A stretch of DNA of 64,000 nt from Variovorax sp. OV329 (GTDB taxonomy: Bacteria > Pseudomonadota > Gammaproteobacteria > Burkholderiales > Burkholderiaceae_C), in the NCBI RefSeq assembly GCF_900114785.1, contig NZ_FOUG01000002.1, positions 1-64,000 of the forward strand, written 5' to 3'. A program made the translations under genes and the position numbers. Below the pieces are notes generated by a model. It saw only the letters and a list, made by a program, of their open reading frames with translations. It did no database searches and was not told the origin of the DNA. Positions 9,635 through 18,215 of this stretch are shown here, piece by piece; position 1 is the first letter of the stretch, and every line of letters begins with the position of its first letter.

Positions 9635-9677
9635 AAAGAGAGGCACCGCTTGCGGTAGCCTCTCTTTTCGCTTTTTC
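9635..9677 (+). terminator. Rho-independent terminator after glxR
   Basis: A 10-bp perfect stem AAAGAGAGGC (9635-9644)/GCCTCTCTTT (9658-9667) continues inward as ACCGC-TT-GCGGT with one bulged base. It is followed by TCGCTTTTT. It separates the gcl operon from maeB. Confidence 0.9.
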
Positions 9678-9716
9678 GCGTTCCCCATCACGACAACAAC
9701 GAAGGAGAGAGCTGTC

Positions 9717-12017
9717 ATGTCGAACACCCTGTCACCCGCCGAAGAAGCCCTGCGCGACGCGGCGCGCGAATACCACCGCTTGCCCACCAAGGGCAAGATC
9801 TCCATCACCCCCACCAAACCCCTGCTGAACCAGCGCGACCTGTCGCTGGCCTACTCGCCCGGCGTGGCCTATCCCTGCCTGGACATCGAGGCCGACCCGG
9901 CCACCGCCTTCGAGTACACCGCGCGCGGCAACCTGGTGGGCGTGGTCACCAACGGCACCGCGGTGCTGGGCCTGGGCGACATCGGCCCGCTGGCCGCCAA
10001 GCCGGTCATGGAAGGCAAGGGTTGCCTGTTCAAGAAGTTCGCCGGCATCGACGTGTTCGACATCGAGCTGGCCGAGCGCGACCCCGACAAGCTGGTCGAC
10101 ATCATCGCGGCGCTGGAGCCCACGCTGGGCGGCGTCAACCTGGAGGACATCAAGGCGCCCGAGTGCTTCTACATCGAGAAGAAGCTGCGCGAGCGCATGA
10201 ACATCCCGGTGTTTCATGACGACCAGCACGGCACCGCCATCATCTCGGCCGCCGCGCTGCTCAACGGCCTGGAACTGGTGGGCAAGAAGATCGAGGACGT
10301 GAAGATCGCCGTCTCGGGCGCGGGCGCCGCCGCCATCGCCTGCCTGGACGTGATGGTGGGCCTGGGCGCCAAGCCGGCCAACATCTTCGCGGTCGACTCC
10401 AAGGGCCTGATCTACGAAGGCCGCGCCGGCGGTTTCGACGAATCCAAGGCCCGCTACGCGCAAAAGAGCACCGATGCGCGCACCCTGGCCGACGTGGTCA
10501 AGGGTGCCGACGTGTTCCTGGGCTGCTCGGCGGCCGGCGTGATGACGGGCGACATGGTCAAGACCATGGGCAGCCAGCCCATCATCCTGGCGCTGGCCAA
10601 CCCCGAACCGGAGATCCGCCCCGAGGTCGCCAAGGCCGCGCGGCCCGACTGCATCATCGCCACCGGCCGCTCGGACTATCCGAACCAGGTCAACAACGTG
10701 CTGTGCTTCCCCTACATCTTCCGCGGCGCCCTCGATTGCGGCGCCACCAAGATCACGGAAGAGATGAAGCTGGCCTGCGTGCGCGAGATCGCCGACCTCA
10801 CCAAGGCCGACATCAGCGAGGAAGTGGCCACCGCCTATGCCGGGCAGGAATTGGCCTTCGGCGCCGACTACCTGATCCCCAAGCCCTTCGACTCGCGGCT
10901 GATCCTGCGCATCGCGCCGGCCGTGGCCAGGGCGGCGAAGGCGTCGGGCGTCGCGACGCGTCCGATCGAGGACATGGACGCCTACCGCCAGCACCTGTCC
11001 CGCTTCGTCTATCACACCGGCATGTTCATGCGCCCGGTGTTCAGCGCGGCGAAGGCCGCCACCACCAAGCGCCTTGCCTATGCCGACGGCGAGGACGAGC
11101 GCGTGCTGCGCGCCGCGCAGTGGGCGGTGGACGAAGGCATGGCCAGGCCGATCCTGGTGGGCCGCCCCGCCGTCATCGAGACGCGAATCAAGAAGGCCGG
11201 GCTGCACATCAAGCTGGGCATCGACGTCGAGAACGTGAATCCCGAGGACGATCCGCGCTTCCGCATCTACTGGGAGGCCTTCCACAAGCTGATGGCGCGC
11301 CAGGGCGTGACGCCCGAGGCCGCCAAGACCATGGTGCGCCGCTCCAACACCACCATCGCCGCGCTGATGGTGCACCTGGGCGATGCCGACGCCATGCTGT
11401 GCGGCCTGGTCGGCCGCTTCGACGCGCACCTGGACCACATCCGCAACATCATCGGCCTCAAGCGCGGCGCGCCGGGCTTCGCCACGCTCAATGCATTGAC
11501 GCTCGACAAGCACACGCTGTTCGTCGCCGACACCAATGTGCACGAGGACCCCAGCGCCGAGATGCTGGCCAGCATCGCCGTGATGGCGGCCGACGAGATC
11601 AAGCGCTTCGGCCTGCCGCCCAAGGTGGCCTTCCTGTCGCACTCGAACTTCGGCACCTCCAGCCGCGGCTCGGCCAGGAAGATGCGCCTGGCGCGCGACC
11701 TGTTCGCGAAGATGGCGCCCGACGTGGAGTGCGACGGCGAGATGCACGGCGACGCCGCGCTCTCGGCCGAGATCCGCCGCACCGCCTTGCCCGAGACCTC
11801 GCTCAGCGGCGACGCCAACCTGCTGATGTGCCCCAACCTGGACGCGGCCCACATCCTCTACAACGTGCTGAAGATCACTGGCAGCCACGGCGTGACGGTG
11901 GGCCCGATCCTGCTGGGGGCAGCCAGCTCGGCGCACGTGCTGACGCCCTCGGCCACGGTGCGCCGGGTGATCAACATGACGGCGCTGGCAGTGGCCAACG
12001 CGGCCATCGAGAAGTAG
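9717..12017 (+). CDS. maeB: NADP-dependent malic enzyme with phosphotransacetylase-like domain
   Basis: A 766-residue MaeB-type enzyme converting malate to pyruvate, CO2 and NADPH. The malic enzyme part (about residues 1-430) shows [23 protein letters not shown] and [20 protein letters not shown], with the NAD(P) fold at [16 protein letters not shown]. The C-terminal part (about 440-766) is a phosphate acetyltransferase-like domain that acts in regulation (acetyl-CoA sensing) in characterised MaeB proteins. AAGGAGAG lies nine bases before the start. It stands alone after the gcl terminator and is convergent with the ABC operon downstream. A role in feeding pyruvate from the C4/glyoxylate routes fits the neighbourhood. 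Confidence 0.95.
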   Translation: MSNTLSPAEEALRDAAREYHRLPTKGKISITPTKPLLNQRDLSLAYSPGVAYPCLDIEADPATAFEYTARGNLVGVVTNGTAVLGLGDIGPLAAKPVMEGKGCLFKKFAGIDVFDIELAERDPDKLVDIIAALEPTLGGVNLEDIKAPECFYIEKKLRERMNIPVFHDDQHGTAIISAAALLNGLELVGKKIEDVKIAVSGAGAAAIACLDVMVGLGAKPANIFAVDSKGLIYEGRAGGFDESKARYAQKSTDARTLADVVKGADVFLGCSAAGVMTGDMVKTMGSQPIILALANPEPEIRPEVAKAARPDCIIATGRSDYPNQVNNVLCFPYIFRGALDCGATKITEEMKLACVREIADLTKADISEEVATAYAGQELAFGADYLIPKPFDSRLILRIAPAVARAAKASGVATRPIEDMDAYRQHLSRFVYHTGMFMRPVFSAAKAATTKRLAYADGEDERVLRAAQWAVDEGMARPILVGRPAVIETRIKKAGLHIKLGIDVENVNPEDDPRFRIYWEAFHKLMARQGVTPEAAKTMVRRSNTTIAALMVHLGDADAMLCGLVGRFDAHLDHIRNIIGLKRGAPGFATLNALTLDKHTLFVADTNVHEDPSAEMLASIAVMAADEIKRFGLPPKVAFLSHSNFGTSSRGSARKMRLARDLFAKMAPDVECDGEMHGDAALSAEIRRTALPETSLSGDANLLMCPNLDAAHILYNVLKITGSHGVTVGPILLGAASSAHVLTPSATVRRVINMTALAVANAAIEK

Positions 12018-12026
12018 CGCACGAAG

Positions 12027-12047
12027 AGGCGGCCGGCGGCCGCCTTT
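12027..12047. terminator. Hairpin between convergent maeB and ABC ATPase gene
   Basis: AGGCGGCC (12027-12034) and GGCCGCCT (12038-12045) form a perfect 8-bp stem with a three-base loop, followed by only TT. It lies in the 37-bp gap between two convergent genes and could serve both directions; the short T-run makes it a weak call. Confidence 0.5.
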
Positions 12048-12054
12048 GCAACGG

Positions 12055-12702
12055 CTAGGCCCCCGGCCGCGCCAGCGCGCCCAGGTAGTCGCGCACGCGC
12101 GGCTGCGCCACCAGCTCGTCGAAGCCGGCGTGCTGCGTCACCTCGCCCTTGTGCACGAAGAGGAAGCGCTCGCAGCTCTGGCGCAGGATGTCCAGGTGGA
12201 AGGGCTCGTTCGGATGCACGCACAAGAAGACCAGCCGCCCCGACTCCTTCAGCCGCGCGAAGAAGTCCAGCATGAAGCCGATGTAGCCGTCCTGCGTGTT
12301 GAACTGCGGCTCGTCGAACAGGTGCACCAGCGGCGAATCGCTGCGCGCATGCTCCAGCATGAAGTTGGGCCGGTGCCGCTGGAAGGCCCGCACCTGGTAG
12401 GACTGGTGGTAGTGGATCGCCAGCCGGTCGCGCTCGTGCGTGCGCACCTGGTGGATGTCCTGGCCGGCCACGCGCACGCGGCCGCTGTCGGGCCGGTTGC
12501 TGCCGGTCATCAGCTCGAAGAGCGTGGTCTTGCCCGACCCGTTGGGGCCCAGCACGCCGACCACCGCCGGGCGTGCCACCTCGAAGTCGGCTGCGAGTGA
12601 AAAGGTGCGCTGGCGCCGCCACGGCAGGCCGCGGCTGTAGTGCTTGCCGATGCCTTCGACGCGAAGAAGCGCCGCGTGGTGGTTGGTGGTCGTGGTGTTC
12701 AT
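12055..12702 (-). CDS. Atypical ABC ATPase lacking the LSGGQ helical subdomain
   Basis: A 215-residue ATP-binding cassette protein at the end of a livM-livG-livF-like operon. It has a Walker A (GVLGPNGSGKTTLFEL), a Q-loop-like YHQSYQ, a Walker B (LVHLFDEP) and a switch His (FLCVHPNE). However, only about 30 residues separate the Q-loop from Walker B, against about 70-80 in normal ABC ATPases, and no LSGGQ-like signature is visible. The gene is intact and ends with a normal stop, so this looks like a natural variant and not a frameshift. The start 12702 is five bases from the livF stop. Function unknown: perhaps a regulatory ATPase for the transporter or a second, unrelated role. Confidence 0.7.
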   Translation of the reverse strand: MNTTTTNHHAALLRVEGIGKHYSRGLPWRRQRTFSLAADFEVARPAVVGVLGPNGSGKTTLFELMTGSNRPDSGRVRVAGQDIHQVRTHERDRLAIHYHQSYQVRAFQRHRPNFMLEHARSDSPLVHLFDEPQFNTQDGYIGFMLDFFARLKESGRLVFLCVHPNEPFHLDILRQSCERFLFVHKGEVTQHAGFDELVAQPRVRDYLGALARPGA

Positions 12703-12707
12703 CCGGA

Positions 12708-13439
12708 TCAGACTCCCAGCAGGCGCATACGCAGCGCGGCATCGCTGCGCAACCGCTGCGCAGGGCCCTCGTGCACGATGCGGCCCAGGTTCATCACGTA
12801 GACCCGGTCGGCCACGGCCAACGCGCTCTGCACGTTCTGCTCGACCACCAGCACCGCCACGCCCTCGGCGGCCAGGCGGGTGATGGTCTTCATCACGTCC
12901 TGCACCACCTTGGGCGCCAGGCCCTGGCTGGGCTCGTCGAAGAGCACCAGGCCCGGCGAGCCCAGCAGCGCGCGAGAAATGGCCACCATCTGCATCTCGC
13001 CGCCCGACAGGTTCTCGCACTCGCGGTGCATCAGGTATTCCAGCGCGCTGAAGATCTCGAAGCACTCCTTCTCCCGCCAGGCGCGAAAGCGCGTCTTCTT
13101 GCGTGCGATGGCGAGGTTTCGCGCCACCGTGAGGGTGGGAAAGATGCGCCGGTCGTCCGGCACCCAGCCGATGCCGGCGCGGGCGATCTCGTGCGTGGCG
13201 GCCTGCGTGACGTCACGGCAGTCGAAGCGGATGCTGCCGCTTCGCGCCGGCGTCAGGCCCAGGATGGAGCGCAGGGTGCTGGTCTTGCCCGCGCCGTTGG
13301 GGCCCAGCAGCGCCACCACCTCGCCGGCCGCCACTTGCAGGGACACGTCGAAGAGCACCTGCGTCTCGCCGTAGAAGGTGCGGATGTCTTCCACGCTCAG
13401 CAGCGTCTGCGCCGTCTGCGGCGACAAGACCGCGCTCAT
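12708..13439 (-). CDS. LivF-like ABC transporter ATPase
   Basis: A 243-residue ATP-binding protein of the branched-chain amino acid (HAAT) importer type. It shows Walker A (LLGPNGAGKTSTLRS), signature (ENLSGGEMQMVAISRAL), Walker B (GLVLFDEPSQGLAP) and the LivF-style ending with VVEQNVQSALAVADRVYVMNLG. GGAGGTGT immediately upstream supports the start at 13439. It lies 58 bp after livG. Together with the LivG- and LivM-like proteins here and the LivK- and LivH-like proteins in the divergent operon it should make one importer. Substrate unknown; the enzymes nearby argue for a sugar-like compound and not amino acids. Confidence 0.88.
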   Translation of the reverse strand: MSAVLSPQTAQTLLSVEDIRTFYGETQVLFDVSLQVAAGEVVALLGPNGAGKTSTLRSILGLTPARSGSIRFDCRDVTQAATHEIARAGIGWVPDDRRIFPTLTVARNLAIARKKTRFRAWREKECFEIFSALEYLMHRECENLSGGEMQMVAISRALLGSPGLVLFDEPSQGLAPKVVQDVMKTITRLAAEGVAVLVVEQNVQSALAVADRVYVMNLGRIVHEGPAQRLRSDAALRMRLLGV

Positions 13440-13497
13440 TCGGACACCTCCGTGCTGCGCTCTGCACAGCGCGCCGCTTCGGGCGGCCGGGCGCGGC

Positions 13498-14241
13498 TCA
13501 TGCCAGCGCCCCCAGGTTCGAGCGCGCCACCCACTCGTTGCGCCGCAGCTCATCAGGCGTGCCTTGCGCGATGACCTGCCCCCAGTGGATGACGGAGATG
13601 CGATCGGCCAGTGAGAACAGGAATTTCATGTCGTGCTCGATGATCATGATGGTCAGGTGCCGCCGCAGGCCGGCCACCAGTTCGGCCAGCCGCGCGGTGC
13701 CCTCGGCGCCCAGGCCTGCGGTGGGTTCGTCCAGGAAGAGCATGCGCGGCCGCGCCGCCAGGGCGACGCCGATCTCCAGCGCACGCCGCTCGCCATAGGA
13801 GAGGCTGCGCGCCTGCACCCGCTCCTTGCCGGCCAGGCCCACCTGCGCCAGCACCTGCGCCGCCTCTTCCTGCGCGCCGCGGTCCGCGCCCAGGTCGCGC
13901 CAGGGGTTGAAGCCTTGGGCGCGCACCCGCGGCGTGGCCACCAGCACGTTGTCCAGCGCCGTGTAATCGTCGAAGAGATTCATGATCTGGAAGGAGCGCG
14001 AGATGCCGCGCCGGGCGACCTCGCGCGGCGCCAGGCCGGTGATGTCCTGCCCGGCGAAGCGCACCGTGCCGCGGTCCGGCTTGAAGCGGCCCGTGAGCAC
14101 GTTGAAGCAGGTGGTCTTGCCGGCGCCGTTGGGACCCATGATGCCCACCAGTTCCCCTTCGTCGCACGACAGCGTGATGTCCTCGAGCACGACCTGCTCG
14201 CCGAAGCGCTTGGACAGTCCGGTGGCTTCAAACAGCTTCAT
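13498..14241 (-). CDS. LivG-like ABC transporter ATPase
   Basis: A 247-residue ATP-binding protein. Walker A is GIMGPNGAGKTTCFNVL, the signature is the LivG-typical RSLSYGERRALEIGVALA, Walker B is RMLFLDEPTAGLG, and the family mark MIIEHDMKFLFSLADRISV is present. It overlaps the end of the livM-like gene by 14 bp, so the two are probably translationally coupled. Partner of the LivF-like ATPase downstream in the cytoplasmic ATPase dimer of the importer. Confidence 0.88.
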   Translation of the reverse strand: MKLFEATGLSKRFGEQVVLEDITLSCDEGELVGIMGPNGAGKTTCFNVLTGRFKPDRGTVRFAGQDITGLAPREVARRGISRSFQIMNLFDDYTALDNVLVATPRVRAQGFNPWRDLGADRGAQEEAAQVLAQVGLAGKERVQARSLSYGERRALEIGVALAARPRMLFLDEPTAGLGAEGTARLAELVAGLRRHLTIMIIEHDMKFLFSLADRISVIHWGQVIAQGTPDELRRNEWVARSNLGALA

Positions 14242-15277
14242 CTGCGCCTCGCTGGATCAGGGCCAGCGCCGCCGCGCCGGATGCGCCTGCACCGACAGCG
14301 GACCGCCGCGCCAGCCGCCCTCGCCACTCCTGCCAGATGCCCGCAATGCCCTCGGGCTTGAACAGCACCATGGCCATGAACACGAGCCCATACCAGAGCA
14401 GCCACGCCTCGGTGTACACGCCCAGCAGGTCGCGCGCCAGGATGAAGAAGGTGGCGCCGATCACCGGCCCCCAGAAGCTCACCATGCCGCCGCCCACCAG
14501 CACCATCATCACCACGAAGCCGGAGTTGTGCAGGCTCATGACATTGGGGTAGGCCGACTGCTGCGCCATGGCGAAGAGCGCACCGGCCAGCCCCGCCACC
14601 GATGCGGACAAGGTGAAGGCCAGCCACTTGTAGAGCCAGATGTTGTAGCCCACGAAGGCGGCGCGGGTCTCGTTCTGCTTGATCGCGCTCAGGATGCGCC
14701 CCAGCGGCGAATGCACCAGCCGCCATAGGCCCACCAGCACCAGGGCGAACACCGCCAGGCAGAAGTAGAAGAGCGCGCCGTTCGTCTGCAGCGGAAAGGC
14801 GATGAAGCCGAAGTCGGCCGGCAGGCGCTGGATGTTCAGCAGCCCGTCCTCGCCGCCCGTGACCGTGTGCCACTTGTTGGCCACGAACCAGAACACCTGG
14901 CCGAAGGCGATGGTCAGCAGCGCGTAGTAGATGCCGCGCCGGTGCGAGATGAACAGGCCCACCAGGCCGGCCAGCACCGCCGTCACCAGCACCGCGCCCA
15001 GCAGGTCGAACCACAGGTTGGGCCACAGCTTGAGCTGCAGCAGCCCGAAGGCATAGGCGCCGACGCCGAAGTAGGCGCCGTGCCCGAAGGACGGCAACCC
15101 GGTGAAGCCCAGCAGCAGGTTGAAGCCCAGGGCGAACATCATCCAGATCATGATTTCCAGCGCCAGGTACTGGTAGAGCCCCACGCGCGCCACCCACAGT
15201 GGCGTGGACAGCAGCAGCACCAGGACGATGACCATGGGCAGCGGGAACCAGGGAGCGCGGCCGGCGGCGAGTTGCAT
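14228..15277 (-). CDS. LivM-like ABC transporter permease
   Basis: A 349-residue inner-membrane permease of the HAAT type, with about ten hydrophobic segments and the conserved cytoplasmic loop (FNLLLGFTGLPSFGHGAYFG near residue 55 and SPLGRILSAIKQNETRAAFVGYN). It heads the minus-strand operon livM-livG-livF-ATPase. The other permease half (LivH-like, 20526-21455) is encoded in the opposite operon, which is an unusual split. The 86-bp divergent gap upstream carries two GAA-N6-TTC sites. No clear Shine-Dalgarno is seen before the ATG. Confidence 0.87.
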   Translation of the reverse strand: MQLAAGRAPWFPLPMVIVLVLLLSTPLWVARVGLYQYLALEIMIWMMFALGFNLLLGFTGLPSFGHGAYFGVGAYAFGLLQLKLWPNLWFDLLGAVLVTAVLAGLVGLFISHRRGIYYALLTIAFGQVFWFVANKWHTVTGGEDGLLNIQRLPADFGFIAFPLQTNGALFYFCLAVFALVLVGLWRLVHSPLGRILSAIKQNETRAAFVGYNIWLYKWLAFTLSASVAGLAGALFAMAQQSAYPNVMSLHNSGFVVMMVLVGGGMVSFWGPVIGATFFILARDLLGVYTEAWLLWYGLVFMAMVLFKPEGIAGIWQEWRGRLARRSAVGAGASGAAALALIQRGADEAV

Positions 15278-15309
15278 GGGCGTTGTTCAAAAAGGTGTTG
15301 GACAAAACA

Positions 15310-15351
15310 GAATGTACGTTCTAATATTTAAACATTCAAGAACATTCATTC
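15310..15351. promoter_or_regulatory. Twin GAA-N6-TTC sites in the divergent livM/rpiR promoter region
   Basis: Site 1, GAATGTACGTTC (15310-15321), is palindromic at 10 of 12 positions. Site 2, GAACATTCATTC (15340-15351), keeps the outer GAA/TTC. They start exactly 30 bp apart, close to three helical turns. The rhizobial RpiR-type regulator IolR is reported to bind GGAA-N6-TTCC, and an RpiR gene starts 13 bp downstream, so these are good candidate operators for both operons (inference). Confidence 0.55.
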
Positions 15352-15363
15352 TATTTTCATCCG

Positions 15364-16251
15364 ATGGATCCGATCGCGAGTTACGAAGAGCTCAAGCAGC
15401 GCATCACGCAGGCCTACCCCGGCATGTCCAAGCAGCTGCAGCGCATCGCCCGCTACGTGCTGGAGCGGCCGGAAGAGCTTGCGCTGGGCACGGTGGCCGC
15501 CGTCGCCGAGGCCAACGAAGTGCAGCCCTCCGCCATGATCCGCTTCGCCAACGCGGTCGGCTATGGCGGCTTTTCCGAGATGCAGCAGGTCTTCCGGGGC
15601 CACCTGGTGGAGCGCAGCGCCAGCTACCGCGACCGCATCGCCGCCATGCGCAAGCAGCAGGGCAACGGTGCCCGCGCGCCCGGCGGCGTGCTGCACCAGC
15701 TGGCGGCCGAGTCGATGGCCGAGCTGGGCCAGCTCGACGACAGCGTGCACGAGGCCGACCTGCAGTCTGCGGTTGCCCTGATCGCCGGCGCGCCGCGCTG
15801 CCATGTGCTGGCGCAGAAGCGTGCCTTTCCCGTCGCCGGCTACCTGGCCTACGCGCTCTCGCAGCTGGAGCTGCGCACCCACCTGCTCGACGGTGCCGGC
15901 GGCATGCTGCGCGAGGGCCTGCAGGCCATGGCGCCGGGCGACGTGCTGATCGTCGCCAGCTTTCGCAACTACTCGCCCGAGGTGCTGGCCGCCGCGCAGC
16001 AGGCGCATGCCGCGGGCATCGCCGTGGTCGCCATCACCGACGGGCCGCTGTCGCCGCTCAAGGCCGCCTCTCGTGTGTGCTTCGAGCTGGCCGATGACTC
16101 GTCCAAGCCCTTCCGCTCGCTGGTGGCGCCGCTGTGCCTGGCCCAGGCCCTGGTGGTGAGCACCGGCCACCTGCTGGCCGAGCAGGCCGGCACCGCTGCA
16201 CCCCGGGCCCGCAAGCGCCCTGCCTCCGCACCACGAAAAGGACGCGCATGA
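15364..16251 (+). CDS. RpiR-family transcriptional regulator (HTH_6-SIS)
   Basis: A 295-residue regulator. The N-terminal HTH_6 domain (about residues 1-77) has the family look: MSKQLQRIARYVLERPEELALG, QPSAMIRFANAVGYGGFSEMQ. A SIS sugar-phosphate-binding domain follows (about 125-260), with GDVLIVASFRNYSPEVLAAA and VAITDGPLSPL. A basic tail ends the protein. RpiR proteins sense phosphorylated sugars, so the likely signal is an intermediate made by the IolC-like kinase whose gene overlaps it by four bases (ATGA). It is divergent from the importer operon and probably controls both directions. Confidence 0.9.
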   Translation: MDPIASYEELKQRITQAYPGMSKQLQRIARYVLERPEELALGTVAAVAEANEVQPSAMIRFANAVGYGGFSEMQQVFRGHLVERSASYRDRIAAMRKQQGNGARAPGGVLHQLAAESMAELGQLDDSVHEADLQSAVALIAGAPRCHVLAQKRAFPVAGYLAYALSQLELRTHLLDGAGGMLREGLQAMAPGDVLIVASFRNYSPEVLAAAQQAHAAGIAVVAITDGPLSPLKAASRVCFELADDSSKPFRSLVAPLCLAQALVVSTGHLLAEQAGTAAPRARKRPASAPRKGRA

Positions 16252-18191
16252 ACCACCGCCCCTTCGATGTCATCTGCATGGGCCGCGCCGCAGTCGACCT
16301 CTACGGCGAGCAGATCGGCGGCCGCCTGGAGGACATGCAGAGCTTTCGCAAGTACCTGGGCGGATCGCCGGCCAACACCGCCGTGGGCGTGGCACGCCTG
16401 GGCCTGAAGCCCGCCATGTTCAGCCGGGTCGGCGACGAGCACAACGGCCGCTTCGTGCGCGAAACGCTGGCCGCCGAAGGCGTGGACGTGGGCCTGGTGG
16501 CCACCGACCCCAAGCGCCTCACCGCCCTCGTCTTCCTGGGCATCCAGGACGCCGACACCTTCCCGCTGGTGTTCTACCGCGAGAACTGCGCCGACATGGC
16601 GATCGACGAGGCTGACATCCAGGCAGAGCACCTGGCCTCCGCCACCGCCCTGCTGGTGTCGGGCACGCACCTGTCGCAGCCGCAACCCTACCGCGCCTGC
16701 CGCGCCGCGATGCGCATGGCCCGCGAGGCCGGCACGCGCGTGGTGCTGGACATCGACTACCGGCCGGTGCTGTGGGGCCTGACCAGCCCGGGCCTGGGCG
16801 AGCAGCGCTTCGTGCCTTCGGACCAGGTGAGCGCGCACCTGCAGACGGTGCTGCCCGAGTGCGACCTGGTGGTGGGCACGCAGGAAGAGATCCACATCGC
16901 CGGCGGCAGCGACCATACGCTGGCGGCACTGCGCCGCCTGCGCGAGCTGACCGACGCCACGCTGGTGCTCAAGCGCGGGCCCATGGGCTGCGTGGTGTTC
17001 CCCGGCGCCATTCCCGATTCGCTGGAAGACGGGCTGCGCGGGCCGGGCTTTCCGGTCGAGGTGTTCAACGTGCTGGGCGCGGGCGACGCCTTCATGGCCG
17101 GCTTCCTGCGCGGCTGGCTGAAGGACGAGCCGCTGCAGACCTGCTGCACCTGGGCCAATGCCTGTGGCGCCCTGGTGGTGTCGCGGCACGGCTGCGCGCC
17201 GGCCATGGCCAGCTGGGGAGAACTGCAGCACTTCCTGGCCCACGGCTCGCCCACCGAGCGGCTGCGCGATGACGAGTTGCTGGAGCACCTGCACCGCAGC
17301 AGCACCCGCACCCGGCGCTGGGACACGCTGGGCATCCTGGCCTTCGACCACCGCGTGCAGTTCGACGAACTGGCCGCGCGCCACGGCGGCAACACCGAAC
17401 GCATCGAGGCCTTCAAGCGCCTGGTGGCCGAGGCCGCCCGCAACGTGGCCCGGCAACGCACCGGCAGTGCCCAAGGGCTGCAGGCCGGCATGATCCTGGA
17501 CGGCCGCTTCGGCGAGCGCATCCTGCCGCAGCTCACCGGCCAGGGCTGGTGGATCGCGCGGCCGGTGGAACTGCCCGGCTCGCGTCCCCTCGCCTTCGAG
17601 CCCGAGCAGGCGCTGATGCTGGAAATGCGCAGCTGGCCGGCCGAGCATGTGGCCAAGTGCCTGGTGGCCTGGCATCCGGACGATCCGCCCGCGCTGCGTG
17701 CCGAGCAGCTGGCGCGCCTGCAGGAGCTGCAGGCCGCCTCCGTCGCCACCGGCCACGAGTTCCTGGTCGAGGTGATTCCGCCGCGCGAAATGCCGGCCGA
17801 CGACGCGACCCTGGGGCGCGCCTTAATGCAGATCTACCAGGGCGGCGTGCGGCCCGACTGGTGGAAGCTGCCGCCCGCCGATTCCGGTGCCTCCTGGGGC
17901 CAGGTCGCCGCCGTCATCGCCCGCCACGATCCGCTTTGCCGTGGGGTTCTGCTGCTGGGCTTGGACGCCGGCGAGGACGTGCTGGAGCGCGGCTTCCGCG
18001 CGGCGGCACCGCATGCCGTGTGCCGCGGCTTCGCGGTGGGCCGCTCCATCTTCGGCGACGCGGCCGCTGCCTGGTTCGCCGGCCGCATGAGCGATGCCCA
18101 GGTGCTGGCGCAGGTGGCGCAGCGCTACGAACGTCTCATCGACATCTGGCGCGACGCCCGCATCGGCGCGTCCGCCGCCGCCCTCGCCTGA
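16248..18191 (+). CDS. iolC: IolC-type fusion: 5-dehydro-2-deoxygluconokinase with DUF2090 aldolase-like domain
   Basis: A 647-residue two-domain protein. Residues 1 to about 335 are a PfkB/ribokinase-type kinase (GRAAVDLYGEQIGG; LGGSPANTAVGVARLGLK; base-bearing FNVLGAGDAFMAGFLRGW near residue 274). From about residue 355 the DUF2090 domain begins (WDTLGILAFDHRVQFDELA), with the Arg-rich GWWIARPVELPGSRPLAFE. In inositol catabolism IolC phosphorylates 2-deoxy-5-keto-gluconate, and the fused DUF2090 is thought to replace the IolJ aldolase that yields dihydroxyacetone phosphate and malonate semialdehyde. No iolB, iolD, iolE or iolG is in the window, so the true substrate may be a related keto-deoxy acid that arises by another route. 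ATGA overlap with the RpiR gene. Confidence 0.85.
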   Translation: MNHRPFDVICMGRAAVDLYGEQIGGRLEDMQSFRKYLGGSPANTAVGVARLGLKPAMFSRVGDEHNGRFVRETLAAEGVDVGLVATDPKRLTALVFLGIQDADTFPLVFYRENCADMAIDEADIQAEHLASATALLVSGTHLSQPQPYRACRAAMRMAREAGTRVVLDIDYRPVLWGLTSPGLGEQRFVPSDQVSAHLQTVLPECDLVVGTQEEIHIAGGSDHTLAALRRLRELTDATLVLKRGPMGCVVFPGAIPDSLEDGLRGPGFPVEVFNVLGAGDAFMAGFLRGWLKDEPLQTCCTWANACGALVVSRHGCAPAMASWGELQHFLAHGSPTERLRDDELLEHLHRSSTRTRRWDTLGILAFDHRVQFDELAARHGGNTERIEAFKRLVAEAARNVARQRTGSAQGLQAGMILDGRFGERILPQLTGQGWWIARPVELPGSRPLAFEPEQALMLEMRSWPAEHVAKCLVAWHPDDPPALRAEQLARLQELQAASVATGHEFLVEVIPPREMPADDATLGRALMQIYQGGVRPDWWKLPPADSGASWGQVAAVIARHDPLCRGVLLLGLDAGEDVLERGFRAAAPHAVCRGFAVGRSIFGDAAAAWFAGRMSDAQVLAQVAQRYERLIDIWRDARIGASAAALA

Positions 18192-18215
18192 CCGAATCAA
18201 CCGCAAGGAAACACC

